A stretch of DNA of 64,000 nt, from the NCBI RefSeq assembly GCF_003346775.1, contig NZ_CP031219.1, forward strand, positions 1,302,001 through 1,366,000. The letters are read 5' to 3'. Position 1 is the stretch's first letter. Every line of letters begins with the position of its first letter. The notes below the pieces were generated by a model, which saw only the letters and a program-made list of their open reading frames with translations, did not search any database and had not been told where the DNA came from. The DNA is from Malaciobacter mytili LMG 24559. GTDB lineage: Bacteria > Campylobacterota > Campylobacteria > Campylobacterales > Arcobacteraceae. The position numbers were made by a program, and so were the translations under genes. Below are positions 54,149 through 63,819 of this stretch, piece after piece.

Positions 54149-55282
54149 CTAAATTTGACCATATGGCCAGTTTTCTCTAAATGTATGAATTGGCATTCTA
54201 TTTAATACATTTAATGCAAATTCTTGATGTTCTGGGCTTAGGCTTCTTAAAGCATAAGCTCTTAAAATATTTTGTAATGCTTTTCCAAACATTGGTGGAT
54301 CTAACATCTCACCTTCATATCTAATCGCACCACTTAATAAAGCATCTGCTTCAATTGCTGCTTTTAATACTGCAACATCATGTTCAATTTCATTTGGACT
54401 TGGAGTAAATGCAACTTTACATACATTAATATGATTAGGTGTAATTACTTGTTTTCCTGTAAGTCCCATTGCACACTCTTTTCTTGCGTGAGCATATACA
54501 TGTCTTGATGCTTCATCTCCATGTAAATCTAACCATCTTCTAATATCTTTTTTCTCTACACATGAATCAGGTAATGAGTTTGGTGTTAATAAAACTTCAA
54601 CCCCACCAATAACTCCTGCACCTTTAATTCTTGCTTCCATAGTAAGAATATTAAAAAATGTTTTTAACTCATCTATCCAACCCTCTGGCGTAATTTTATA
54701 AGCCATTGCTTTAGAAAAGTCATGAATTCCAAATACTACATGTTTTACCGTTGAATAATCCATTAAATCTGATGCAATTTGAAGTGATTTTGGATGCTCA
54801 ATAATTGGTTGAATTGTTAAATTAGCATTAATAGAAACTAACCAAGAAGATAAGTCTCTAATCTCAGCATCTCCATAAACCTCTCCAGCTTTTGCTAAAA
54901 CAATTACATCTATATATTTATGAATTTGTTTTAACATTTTTAAATCCTCTTCATACTCTTCAGTTCTAAAAGGATTTATTCTAACTGCAATTTGAAAATC
55001 TCTTTGTGGGAACTTTGGAAGTTCTTGAATAAGAAGTTCTCTACTCATTGCTTTTTGTCTACAACCATCTTCTAAGTCAAAAAGTACAGTATGTGCTTTT
55101 GTCTTATATGCATGTTTTTGTAATCTTAATTTTGCTTGTTCCATACTTTCATATGTACCATCTAATGGATTGAACTTAATTGGGGGATAGTATATTTGAA
55201 TACCTGGCCAGTACCCACCTAGCACTGGCGTTAAGTCATCATTTGCTGTTAATTTTGATAAATCTAAATGTGATGATGTCAT
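54149..55282 (-). CDS. CitE-like CoA-ester lyase (long form)
   Basis: 377 aa. All lyase motifs are kept: FDLEDGCRQKAMSRE, VRINPF, PIIEHPKS with the metal Glu, and the metal Asp in GIHDFSKAM. An N-terminal 75-residue part precedes the barrel and a C-terminal helical part (MLDPPMFGKALQNILRAYAL) follows. Substrate is uncertain: malyl-, beta-methylmalyl- or citramalyl-CoA. First gene of the operon, start ATG with AAAAAGG, 412 bp from the divergent IclR gene. Confidence 0.82.
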   Translation of the reverse strand: MTSSHLDLSKLTANDDLTPVLGGYWPGIQIYYPPIKFNPLDGTYESMEQAKLRLQKHAYKTKAHTVLFDLEDGCRQKAMSRELLIQELPKFPQRDFQIAVRINPFRTEEYEEDLKMLKQIHKYIDVIVLAKAGEVYGDAEIRDLSSWLVSINANLTIQPIIEHPKSLQIASDLMDYSTVKHVVFGIHDFSKAMAYKITPEGWIDELKTFFNILTMEARIKGAGVIGGVEVLLTPNSLPDSCVEKKDIRRWLDLHGDEASRHVYAHARKECAMGLTGKQVITPNHINVCKVAFTPSPNEIEHDVAVLKAAIEADALLSGAIRYEGEMLDPPMFGKALQNILRAYALRSLSPEHQEFALNVLNRMPIHTFRENWPYGQI

Positions 55283-55385
55283 AACTTTACCTTTTTGTTT
55301 TTATTATTTTTAACTTATTCTAAAAAACATTTTATTAGGTGGATCGCACCTAATAAAATTTGAGATTTTACAGGGTTTCTGTAAT

Positions 55386-55406
55386 ATGGAAATGCAATTT
55401 ATCCAT
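55386..55406 (-). promoter_or_regulatory. Candidate IclR-type operator
   Basis: ATGGAAATGCAATTTATCCAT resembles the E. coli IclR site TGGAAATNATTTCCA with inserted bases; arms ATGGA and TCCAT are exact. About 115 bp upstream of the lyase start codon. Confidence 0.35.
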
Positions 55407-55520
55407 ACATAAAATAAACCATAACATAATTTTTACATATAATAAAAAATTTAAGAAAATATTTATAATTCTTGTAGAAACCATAAAATAAGCCTTGTAG
55501 AGTTTTTAAAAAAAATAGTT

Positions 55521-55531
55521 TCACAATGTGA
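55521..55531. promoter_or_regulatory. Dyad TCACA-A-TGTGA
   Basis: Perfect 5-bp inverted repeat about one base, extended imperfectly by TTTC/GAAA. Located mid-region, 164 bp before the iclR-type start. Regulator unknown. Confidence 0.35.
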
Positions 55532-55694
55532 GAAAAATATTTTTTATCCTCTCATATACTAAAATAAAAATTTCAAAAAAAATTAGAAAATTTTAAAAAA
55601 ATCTATGTTTTTTAGTAACACTAGGTATTTTTAGCTCTAAATTTTATTTAACTAAAAGCTTGGTAATATATCAAAAATCAAAAAAGAGAGTAGG

Positions 55695-56435
55695 GTGCAA
55701 CAACAACAAAAACAAAATAAATCTTTATCAAAAGGCTTATGTGTATTAAAAGAGGTGATGACAAGCAATAAACCTCTTACAGCTAATGCACTTTGTCAAA
55801 AATTACAAATTGATAAAAGTACAATGTCAAGATTAATTACTACACTAATGAATGAGAATTTTTTAGAGTATAAGGATAATACAAAAGAGATAATTTTAAG
55901 TGATATTGTAAGAAAAATAGTTTATAAAGATGATAGAGAAAAAATAGTTCAAAAAACTCAAGGTTTATTAGATGAAATCTTTTATTTAACTGATGAGTGT
56001 TCATATATTGGTATTTTTGATAACAATGCTGTTTTATATTTAAATCAAGTAGATAAATCAAAAAGAGTTTTAAAAACAAGAAATTCCGTAGGACTTCATG
56101 CTCCAATTCATACAAATGCCTTTGGAAAAGCTATTTTAGCTTTTAATGAAAAAATTGATTTAAATACAATTGATTTGAAAAAATATACCACAAATACAAT
56201 TACAAGTATTACAAAACTAACTAAAGAATTAGAGTTAATAAAAGAAAGAGGTTATGCTATTGGAATAGAAGAGCATGAGTTTGGTTTATGTTCTGTGGCT
56301 GTTCCTTATTTTAATAATAAAGGAGAGTTTATTGGAACAGTGGGAGTTTCTGGACTTTCTGTTAGAATGAATGAAGCAAAACTTCATGAATATGGACAAA
56401 AGATTTTTGCATTGGTGAACCCATCTTTAAAATAG
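55695..56435 (+). CDS. IclR-family transcriptional regulator
   Basis: 246 aa. Winged helix at 10-75 (TANALCQKLQIDKSTMSRLI) and an effector-binding domain with LHAPIHTNAFGKAIL and FGLCSVAVPYFNNKGEF. IclR proteins sense small organic acids and control nearby catabolic genes. The start is GTG with AAGAGAG upstream. It begins with a Gln-rich tail. It is divergent from the lyase-ligase operon, its most likely target. Confidence 0.9.
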   Translation: MQQQQKQNKSLSKGLCVLKEVMTSNKPLTANALCQKLQIDKSTMSRLITTLMNENFLEYKDNTKEIILSDIVRKIVYKDDREKIVQKTQGLLDEIFYLTDECSYIGIFDNNAVLYLNQVDKSKRVLKTRNSVGLHAPIHTNAFGKAILAFNEKIDLNTIDLKKYTTNTITSITKLTKELELIKERGYAIGIEEHEFGLCSVAVPYFNNKGEFIGTVGVSGLSVRMNEAKLHEYGQKIFALVNPSLK

Positions 56436-56442
56436 ATGGGTT
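56418..56442. terminator. Hairpin between iclR-type gene and pepD
   Basis: AACCCATCT-N7-AGATGGGTT spanning the two stop codons, which are only 5 bp apart. No long T run, so its strength is uncertain. Confidence 0.55.
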
Positions 56443-57730
56443 AGGTATATTGTTTTGTTATTTCTTCAACTACTTTAAATACATTTTCAACAGATTTTAT
56501 ACTTACTTGCTCTTTTTTAGAGTGGGGAAAATTTATAGTAGGTCCAATAGAAGCAACTTTAATATTTGGAAATTTATCTTTAAAAATTGCACATTCTAAA
56601 CCTGCATGAATTGCCTCTAAAGAAGCATTTTCATTATGTTTTTTATAAATAGTATGAACTATTGTAGTAAAGTCATTTATATCTGGTTTCCAAGCTGGAT
56701 ATTTTCCATTTGTTGTAACTTCAAAATTAAAATTACTTAATAAAGCTTTTGTCTCTTCTTTTAGTGTTTTTAATTCATAATTATCCATTGATCTTGCACT
56801 TAGTTCAATTTCTACACAATCAATAGTTGTTTTTATTCGAGCTAAATTAATAGAATCTCTTACTACATTTAAAGTTTTATCATATGCTCTAATACCATTT
56901 GCAAAAGTATAAATAAACTCAATAATTTTTTCATCTAAAATATTTAAATGTTCACTTTTTGTATTTATCTTTTCTATTTTCATATTTTCATGGCAAGCAG
57001 TTGGTTGTTGTTTTGCTGCAATTATTGCTTTTGCATTTGCAGGAATTGAGTTAATTCTTTCTCCCCCATTTATATCTAAAAGTTTTCCTTCGCACTCTTT
57101 AACAGTTTTCGCTAATAATTTTAAAGCATTTGGAATATTTTTATCTATATCAACTCCACTATGTCCACCTTGTAAATTTGAAATAGTAATTTCATATAGT
57201 TCAAGATTTTCATTATTTGCAACTATTTTTCTATTAAAGTTTTTTCCAAAAATATCAACTCCACCTGCACAGCCAATACAAATTTCACCTTCTTCTTCAC
57301 TATCTAAATTTAGCATATATTGGGCATTTAATTTAAGTTCTAAATTATTTGCACCTATTAGTCCTATTTCTTCATCACTTGTAAAAAGGTATTCACAATC
57401 ATAACCTTGACTCATTAAATACAACATATAAGCACAACCAATTCCATTGTCACTTCCTAGTGTTGAATTTTCAGCTTTTAGTAAATCTGCTTCTTGAACA
57501 ATAATTGGCACACAATTATCACTTAAGCAAACAATATCATAATGACTTTGGAAACTTAATTTTGCATTTGAAATTGCTTTTTTACATAAAATATTATTAT
57601 ATTTATCAACTAAACATAAAAAATCATATTTTAAAGCATACTCTTTCATATAGTTAATAAAAGGCTTATGTGTTCCACTACATCTAGGAATAGTTGTTAT
57701 TTCTTTAAAGATTTCAATTATATTATTCAC
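56441..57730 (-). CDS. pepD: Aminoacyl-histidine dipeptidase (M20)
   Basis: 429 aa. Zinc and catalytic residues are seen in FQSHYDIVCLSD, LGSDNGIGCA, FTSDEEIGLIGA, the LDSEEEGEICIGCAGG loop, and HAGLECA. Hydrolyses Xaa-His and other dipeptides in the cytoplasm. Convergent with the iclR-type gene. No functional link with the lyase operon is visible. Confidence 0.9.
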   Translation of the reverse strand: MNNIIEIFKEITTIPRCSGTHKPFINYMKEYALKYDFLCLVDKYNNILCKKAISNAKLSFQSHYDIVCLSDNCVPIIVQEADLLKAENSTLGSDNGIGCAYMLYLMSQGYDCEYLFTSDEEIGLIGANNLELKLNAQYMLNLDSEEEGEICIGCAGGVDIFGKNFNRKIVANNENLELYEITISNLQGGHSGVDIDKNIPNALKLLAKTVKECEGKLLDINGGERINSIPANAKAIIAAKQQPTACHENMKIEKINTKSEHLNILDEKIIEFIYTFANGIRAYDKTLNVVRDSINLARIKTTIDCVEIELSARSMDNYELKTLKEETKALLSNFNFEVTTNGKYPAWKPDINDFTTIVHTIYKKHNENASLEAIHAGLECAIFKDKFPNIKVASIGPTINFPHSKKEQVSIKSVENVFKVVEEITKQYT

Positions 57731-58036
57731 TATACTTCCTCTTTATATTTTGGCGATTATATCAATTTTTAATTTAATTCAATACCATTTTTTTAATAAT
57801 ATTCTTTTAGCATATAAAATATCATTTTTTTATTCTCTTCAAAGGTATTGGTTTTAAAAAACTCTAAAGTTAAAAATATATGTGGAATAAAAGTTTATAT
57901 ATTTTTTATTTATATACAAATGTAAAAATAAAAAATAACTAAAAACTAACTGATAATTAAGAAATTATTGAAAAAATAATCAAAAAAAGATATACTTTTA
58001 ACTTTAAAAAATAAGTAAAAATTAAGAAGGTTCTCA
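57731..58036. other. 306-bp intergenic region without a gene
   Basis: Divergent promoters of pepD and the FIST-EAL gene. AT-rich; I see no ORF with a ribosome binding site, no tRNA and no strong dyad. Confidence 0.5.
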
Positions 58037-60805
58037 TTGCAGTTAAAAAATTATTTATTTGAAGATTTAGAAAATTTAGAAAAATATATAAAAAATGAGA
58101 TTTTTCAGTTTTTGCAAAAAGAGATTTTTATACAACTATTTTTGTCAAATACAAACTCAATACAATTAAAAAATATTTTAACTAGTTTAAAAACCTTACT
58201 TCCAAATTGTAAAATAGTTGGTTCTTCAACTAAAAATATTATTAATAATTCAACTAGACAAAAAGATAAATTACTAATTAGTTTTTCAATTTTTGATAAA
58301 ACAAAAGTTAGGACAATTTATACTAATAATTTTGAAAATTCAAATGCGATAAAGCTTTCTAAAGAGTTTATAACAAATGAAACTAAAGCTATTTTAGTTT
58401 TTAATTGTAAAAGAGAAAATAAGATAGAAAGCTTTTTAGATGGCTTTAATTTTAATTTAAAAAATCAAGTTTTAGTGGGTGGAAATGCTACTTCTTTTAA
58501 CTCTTCTAGTAAAGCTTTTTTAATAGAAGATACAAATATTTATGAAGAAGGCATAGTTTTAGTTGCCCTTGATTCAAAAGATTTAATAGTTTCAACAAAT
58601 CATATTTTCAACTGGTCAAAAGTTGGAAAAGAGATGACTATTACAAAGTTAGAAGATAATAAAGTTTATGAAATAGATAATATTCCTATTTTAGAGCTTT
58701 ATAAAAAATATTTTGGTGATGAAATAGATTTTAATTTAACAGGTTCACTTATCTCTTTTCCTTTAGTTAAAGAAATAGATGGAATTGATATAGCTAGAAG
58801 TATAATTAGTGTAGAAGAGGATAATAGTTTTATTTATGCAGGAGAGTTAAAAGTTGGAGATAAAGTAAGATTTGCACTAGGTAATCTTGATGAGATTTAT
58901 AATAACTCTTTAAACTTACAAAAAGAATTAAGTACTCAACCAATAGAAGCTATATATGTATATACTTGCAAAGAAAGAAACTATTTTTTATCTGAACAAT
59001 TGGATATTGAATTAAAAGCTATCTCTCAAGTTGCAAATACAGCTGGTCTTTTTACAAGAGGTGAGTTTTATAAAATATCTAATAATATTGTTCAAATGAA
59101 TATTACAACAACTCTTTTAACTTTAAGTGAATCTACTGAAATTAAAAATTTTAAACCTTTAGAAACAAAATATAAAAAATACTCTTCTTTAAAAGCTTTA
59201 ATAAATCTTGTAAATAAAGTACAAGAAGAACTTGATGAAAATATTAACTATTTAAATCAATATAAAAATGCAATTGATAAACAAACAATAGTTTCAAAAA
59301 CAACTCCACAAGGCATAATTACAGAAGTAAATAGTAAGTTTTGTGAAATTTCTGGATATAGTAAAGAAGAATTACTTGGTAAGCCACATAATATTGTAAG
59401 GCATCCTGAATTTCCTAAAGAGAATTTTTTTAAGATGTGGGAAACCATAAAAAATAAAGAGGTTTTTCAAGGAATAATTAAAAATATGGCAAAAGATGGA
59501 AAGTCTTATTTTGTTGATACAGTAATTAAACCTATTTTGGATAAAAATGGCAATATTGTTGAGTATTTAGGTCTAAGACATGATATTACAGCTTTTATGA
59601 ATCAAAAGATTCAATTAAAAGAAGAACTTAAAACTTTAGTTAATCCTTTTTTAGCAATTGTAAAAATTGAAGATTATAAGTTATTAAAAGATTTTTATGA
59701 TGATGAGATAATTCATCAAATAGAAGATAAGTTTTCCCTTGAAATTTTAAATTTTTTACCTTCTAAATCTGGATATGAAAAAGTGTATGTGTTAGGTGAA
59801 GGTTCATATGCTTTTATTAAAGATTTAGATAATAATAGTAAAGCTCAAATTGAATATGAAATTGCTTTATTAAAAAAGTTTCAAACAAATGTTAAATATG
59901 CAACTTTAGATTTTATTAATTTTGAGTTTGATATTAGCGTAATAATTAGTGTAAGTAATGCTTTAAAAAATACATATAAAGAGGCAAAACTAGGAATAGA
60001 GAAACTAAATAAAACTAAAAAAGATTTTATTTATGCTCAAGATTTAAGTATTAACTTAAATGAAATTGCCAAAAATAATATTGAAACTATTAAGATGATT
60101 AAAAAGGCGATTTTAACAAATAATATAACTTCTTATTTTCAGCCAATATACAATAATAAAACAAAGCAAATTGAAAAATATGAATCTTTAGTTAGATTAA
60201 TAGATAATCAAGGAAAAATTATCTCTCCATATTTTTTTATTGATATTGCAAAAAAAGGAAGATACTATAAACAAATTACAAATATTGTAATAGATAACTC
60301 TTTTAATGCAATGAAAAAGCTGCAAAAAGCAGTTACTATAAATCTATCTATTATTGATATTGAAGATGAACATTTAAGAAATAAAATCTATAATAATTTA
60401 GCTTCAATTGGAAGTTTAGCTCAAAATGTAACTTTTGAACTTTTAGAAGATGAAAATGTAAGAGATTTTTCAATTGTAAAAGAGTTTATTCATAAAGTTA
60501 AAACTTATGGAGTAAATATTGCTATTGATGATTTTGGTTCTGGATACTCAAATTTTGAAAGATTATTGGATTTTGAACCAACTATTTTAAAAATTGATGG
60601 TTCACTTATTAAAAATATTTTAACAGATAGTTTTAGTAGAAATATAGTAGAAGCTATTATTTTATTTGCTAAAAAAGAGAAATTAAAAACAGTTGCAGAA
60701 TTTGTTTCTTCTAAAGAGATTTTTGATTTAGTAAATGAACTTGATATTGATTATTCTCAAGGTTACTATATTTCTGAACCTAAAGCTTTATTAGACTTAA
60801 TATAA
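58037..60805 (+). CDS. FIST-PAS-(degenerate GGDEF)-EAL protein
   Basis: 922 aa. FIST_N and FIST_C (1-390; VGGNATSFNSS) are sensors for amino-acid-like ligands. A PAS domain follows (about 410-530; GIITEVNSKFCEISGYSKEE in outline). Then a GGDEF fold with its motif replaced by GEGSY (587-591), unlikely to be a cyclase. EAL is next (692-922) with Glu726 (ESL), Asn779, Glu811, Asp841-Asp842 (IDDFGSGYS), Lys862 and Glu898 in place, so cyclic di-GMP hydrolysis is plausible. Start is TTG with AGAAGG six bases upstream. Confidence 0.85.
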   Translation: MQLKNYLFEDLENLEKYIKNEIFQFLQKEIFIQLFLSNTNSIQLKNILTSLKTLLPNCKIVGSSTKNIINNSTRQKDKLLISFSIFDKTKVRTIYTNNFENSNAIKLSKEFITNETKAILVFNCKRENKIESFLDGFNFNLKNQVLVGGNATSFNSSSKAFLIEDTNIYEEGIVLVALDSKDLIVSTNHIFNWSKVGKEMTITKLEDNKVYEIDNIPILELYKKYFGDEIDFNLTGSLISFPLVKEIDGIDIARSIISVEEDNSFIYAGELKVGDKVRFALGNLDEIYNNSLNLQKELSTQPIEAIYVYTCKERNYFLSEQLDIELKAISQVANTAGLFTRGEFYKISNNIVQMNITTTLLTLSESTEIKNFKPLETKYKKYSSLKALINLVNKVQEELDENINYLNQYKNAIDKQTIVSKTTPQGIITEVNSKFCEISGYSKEELLGKPHNIVRHPEFPKENFFKMWETIKNKEVFQGIIKNMAKDGKSYFVDTVIKPILDKNGNIVEYLGLRHDITAFMNQKIQLKEELKTLVNPFLAIVKIEDYKLLKDFYDDEIIHQIEDKFSLEILNFLPSKSGYEKVYVLGEGSYAFIKDLDNNSKAQIEYEIALLKKFQTNVKYATLDFINFEFDISVIISVSNALKNTYKEAKLGIEKLNKTKKDFIYAQDLSINLNEIAKNNIETIKMIKKAILTNNITSYFQPIYNNKTKQIEKYESLVRLIDNQGKIISPYFFIDIAKKGRYYKQITNIVIDNSFNAMKKLQKAVTINLSIIDIEDEHLRNKIYNNLASIGSLAQNVTFELLEDENVRDFSIVKEFIHKVKTYGVNIAIDDFGSGYSNFERLLDFEPTILKIDGSLIKNILTDSFSRNIVEAIILFAKKEKLKTVAEFVSSKEIFDLVNELDIDYSQGYYISEPKALLDLI

Positions 60806-60838
60806 AAAAAGGTTAAGAGTTAAACTCTTAACCTTTTT
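60806..60838. terminator. Strong bidirectional terminator
   Basis: 15-bp perfect inverted repeat (AAAAAGGTTAAGAGT / ACTCTTAACCTTTTT) with a TAA loop. A-run before and T-run after make it effective on both strands, ending the FIST-EAL gene and ccsBA. Confidence 0.85.
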
Positions 60839-63653
60839 GATTTTCCACATGACAAACAGTATCTTTTAAATCTCTATTTTTATATGCTAATGCAATAGTT
60901 ACAAAAACAAGTGCCGTTGTAACATATGCCCACATAGGAATTGGTACAGGGTCACCTGTAGCATATGAGTGCATTCCTGATAAATAGAAGTTTACTCCTA
61001 AATATGTCATTAAAATAGAAGAGAAACCAACTAAAGAAGCTGTTGCAAAAGCATATGGTGTATTTAGTTTTTTTACAAATCTCATATGAATAATAAATGT
61101 ATAAACTACAATTGAAACATAAGACCAAGTCTCTTTTGGATCCCATCCCCAATATCTTCCCCATGATTCATTTGCCCAAACTCCACCTAAGAAGTTTCCT
61201 ATTGTAATCGCAGCTAAACCTATAATTAAAGAGATTTCATTAATAGCTGTGATATGTCTAATAATTTCATCTAAATGAGGTCTATTTTTTCTAAAAATAA
61301 ACATAATTAAAGCCATAAATCCAAGAATTGCTGATAATCCAAAGAAACCATATGAAGCAGTTAAAACTGAAACATGAATTGTTAGCCAATATGATTTTAA
61401 AACTGGAACTAAATTTGTAATTTGTGGGTCTATATTTGTTAGGTGTGCAGTAAACATAAAAATACCTGCAACTATAACAGACGCACTTAAAGCAAGTAAT
61501 GATTTTCTAAAGAAAATAACTCCTGCAAATACAGCAGACCATGAGATATATAATAATGACTCATAAGTATTTGACCAAGGTGCATGCCCTGAAACTACCC
61601 ATCTAAATCCCATTCCAAATGTATGAACAGCAAATAATAGAGCTAATATGGCAAAAAATAGTTTTGTAGTTTTTTCAGGTTTGATTTTTGGGTTAAATAC
61701 AACTATAAAAGCAACAATTAACATAATAAACCCTACAAGTACATATGCAAGAGTTAATTTAAAGAAAATATCTAATTTATTAAATGTAATTTCATTATTA
61801 ATTTGTGTTTTACTAGGAATAATATTTGAACCAACTTTTTCTTGATATATTTGTATCATATCAATAAATTTATTTGCTTCTTCATATTTTTCTTCAATAA
61901 CAGAATTAACAAAACCTCTTATCATTGTTTCAACTGCCTCTTTATTTTTACCCATAAAAAATTGAAAAGCATCTAAAGGGTTATACCAAGTATTATTATC
62001 ATCAATTCTTCCATCGTGAACTCTTGGGAAGATTCTAAATAAATCTGCATTAAAAACCATATATGCAACATTTAATTTTTCATCTAAGCTTAAAATATCT
62101 TTTTCAAATGTTCCTCTTTCAGTCGGTTTTGTAAGAGAGGCTTTTTGTGCTTCTTCTTGTAAAATATATTTACCTTCTTTTGTAAAAACCTCTGTAAAAG
62201 AGATATATTTTCTTGATTCTTCAACACCTAATAGTTTTTTTAATTTTGGAGTTTTAATTTTTATCATCTTTACATGTCTCCAAATCTCAGGTCTAGTAAT
62301 CATTCCTAGAATAATTTGATTTGGTTGCATTCCAAACATACTATTAGCAGAAGATAATTTATGTAAAATCTCTCTATTTAAAGTATCAATAGGCTTCATT
62401 CTTCCACCATTACTTTGCGTAATTAAGTGTGAAAATTTTTGGGCTGTTAGTTTTGAATCCTCTTTAAAAGCATTCATATAGTTTAAAACCATATCTGTTG
62501 GATTTTTTACCACATTAACTTGCTCTTGCGCTTTTAAATCAGTTGTAGTTGCAAATGCCATAAAACAGGCAACAGCAAAAGAAGCTATACTTTTATTACT
62601 AACAAATTTAGATAATTTCCAAAATCTACTTTTTTTATCAAATAAATTCCAAATAAGACCTAAAGTTAATAAAAAATATCCAAGATAAGTTGGCCATTTC
62701 CCTGGGTCATTGTTTACTGACAAAATAGTTCCTTTTTCATCTGGGAAATATGAACTTTGGAAAAATAAAAAGTTTCCTTCAAATAAAGTTCTATTCATAA
62801 AAATTCTATAATCATAGCTTTTCCCATCTTTTTTTATAATAGTTACTTCTGAAGCATAAGAAGAAGGTGCCATACTTCCTGGGTATCTTTCAAGTTGAAA
62901 ATCTCTTAATTTAATACTAAAAGGTAGCTCTAAAATTTTAGAACCATACTCAAGTGTTACTATTGTATCTCCAAAATCTTCTACTTTAACAACCCCTTGC
63001 TGACCTCTTTTCCCTGGAAGTTTTATAGTTTTTGTTTCTCCATTTACAGTAACATCAACTATTAATATTCCCATAGATGAACTATCTTTTTTTACATATT
63101 TATAATCATTATATTTAATATTTAATACTTTATTATTGTATTTAATATTATGGTCAAAATTATTAGCTAGTGTAACTAAACCTGCAAAAAACTTTTCAGA
63201 AAAATGCTCAATTTCTTGCCCATAAATAGTATTTGCAAACTCTTTTTGAAACTCTTTATAATAAGTTGCATCTTGTTGCTGAATTTTTACTTGTAAATAA
63301 GGCTCTAGTGAGATCATTCTATTTTCAGTTTGACCTTCTGGTATTTGAATAATTCCTTCATATCCAATATATCTAGTCATAGCTGCGCCAATTAGAATAA
63401 CTACAAATGAAGAGTGAAAGATAAACCTTGCAGGATGTTTCCACATTTTATATTTATATATAATACCACCTAAGTTAATAGTTGTTAAAACTAAAATTGC
63501 TTCATACCAAAGGTTATTATATACTAAAACTCTTGCTGTTGAAGTTCCATAATCATTCTCTATGAAAGTTGCAATTCCTGCACCAATTGCTAAAATTGCA
63601 AGAAGTACTAATGTAGTCTTAAAGGAGAATAAGACATCTATAACTTTTTTCAA
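60828..63653 (-). CDS. ccsBA: Cytochrome c biogenesis protein CcsBA (ResB-CcsA fusion)
   Basis: 941 aa. N-terminal ResB/CcsB half with three early membrane helices (IFHSSFVVILIGAAMT) and a large periplasmic part; C-terminal CcsA half with a WGWDPKETWSYV (WWD) haem loop and His in TIHVSVLTASYG and GMHSYATG. Exports and attaches haem to apocytochromes c in system II. The fused form is usual in Campylobacterota. Start is TTG at 63653 with AAAAGGA upstream; a nearby ATG is out of frame. Confidence 0.93.
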   Translation of the reverse strand: MKKVIDVLFSFKTTLVLLAILAIGAGIATFIENDYGTSTARVLVYNNLWYEAILVLTTINLGGIIYKYKMWKHPARFIFHSSFVVILIGAAMTRYIGYEGIIQIPEGQTENRMISLEPYLQVKIQQQDATYYKEFQKEFANTIYGQEIEHFSEKFFAGLVTLANNFDHNIKYNNKVLNIKYNDYKYVKKDSSSMGILIVDVTVNGETKTIKLPGKRGQQGVVKVEDFGDTIVTLEYGSKILELPFSIKLRDFQLERYPGSMAPSSYASEVTIIKKDGKSYDYRIFMNRTLFEGNFLFFQSSYFPDEKGTILSVNNDPGKWPTYLGYFLLTLGLIWNLFDKKSRFWKLSKFVSNKSIASFAVACFMAFATTTDLKAQEQVNVVKNPTDMVLNYMNAFKEDSKLTAQKFSHLITQSNGGRMKPIDTLNREILHKLSSANSMFGMQPNQIILGMITRPEIWRHVKMIKIKTPKLKKLLGVEESRKYISFTEVFTKEGKYILQEEAQKASLTKPTERGTFEKDILSLDEKLNVAYMVFNADLFRIFPRVHDGRIDDNNTWYNPLDAFQFFMGKNKEAVETMIRGFVNSVIEEKYEEANKFIDMIQIYQEKVGSNIIPSKTQINNEITFNKLDIFFKLTLAYVLVGFIMLIVAFIVVFNPKIKPEKTTKLFFAILALLFAVHTFGMGFRWVVSGHAPWSNTYESLLYISWSAVFAGVIFFRKSLLALSASVIVAGIFMFTAHLTNIDPQITNLVPVLKSYWLTIHVSVLTASYGFFGLSAILGFMALIMFIFRKNRPHLDEIIRHITAINEISLIIGLAAITIGNFLGGVWANESWGRYWGWDPKETWSYVSIVVYTFIIHMRFVKKLNTPYAFATASLVGFSSILMTYLGVNFYLSGMHSYATGDPVPIPMWAYVTTALVFVTIALAYKNRDLKDTVCHVENQKG

Positions 63654-63807
63654 AGTTCATCCTTTTTAGTCATAATATAATATTTATTATACTTTTTTTA
63701 GTGTGAATTTTATGTGTAGTTATTTGATAAAACTCATAAGGCCAAATTATATCAAACAACTATTTTATCTTTAGTTATTTCAAAGAATTTTTTAACAAAA
63801 TTCACAA

Positions 63808-63813
63808 TATAAT
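63808..63813 (+). promoter_or_regulatory. -10 (TATAAT) giving a leaderless start
   Basis: TATAAT ends 6 nt before the ATG at 63820, so the transcript would begin at or just beside the A of the start codon. Confidence 0.5.
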
Positions 63814-63819
63814 TGCGCT

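Larger units (their letters stand above)
55283..55694. other. 412-bp divergent regulatory region
   Basis: No ORF was seen. It holds the promoters of the lyase operon and the iclR-type gene, two dyads listed separately, a repeated AAACCATAA (55416-55424 and 55478-55486) and a repeated CTTGTAG (55471 and 55494). Its length and repeats suggest more than one regulator input. Confidence 0.5.

Noticed and set aside
55840-56115. Antisense frame inside the iclR-type gene
   Set aside because: The composition is that of the reverse complement of a coding gene, and there is no independent start signal.
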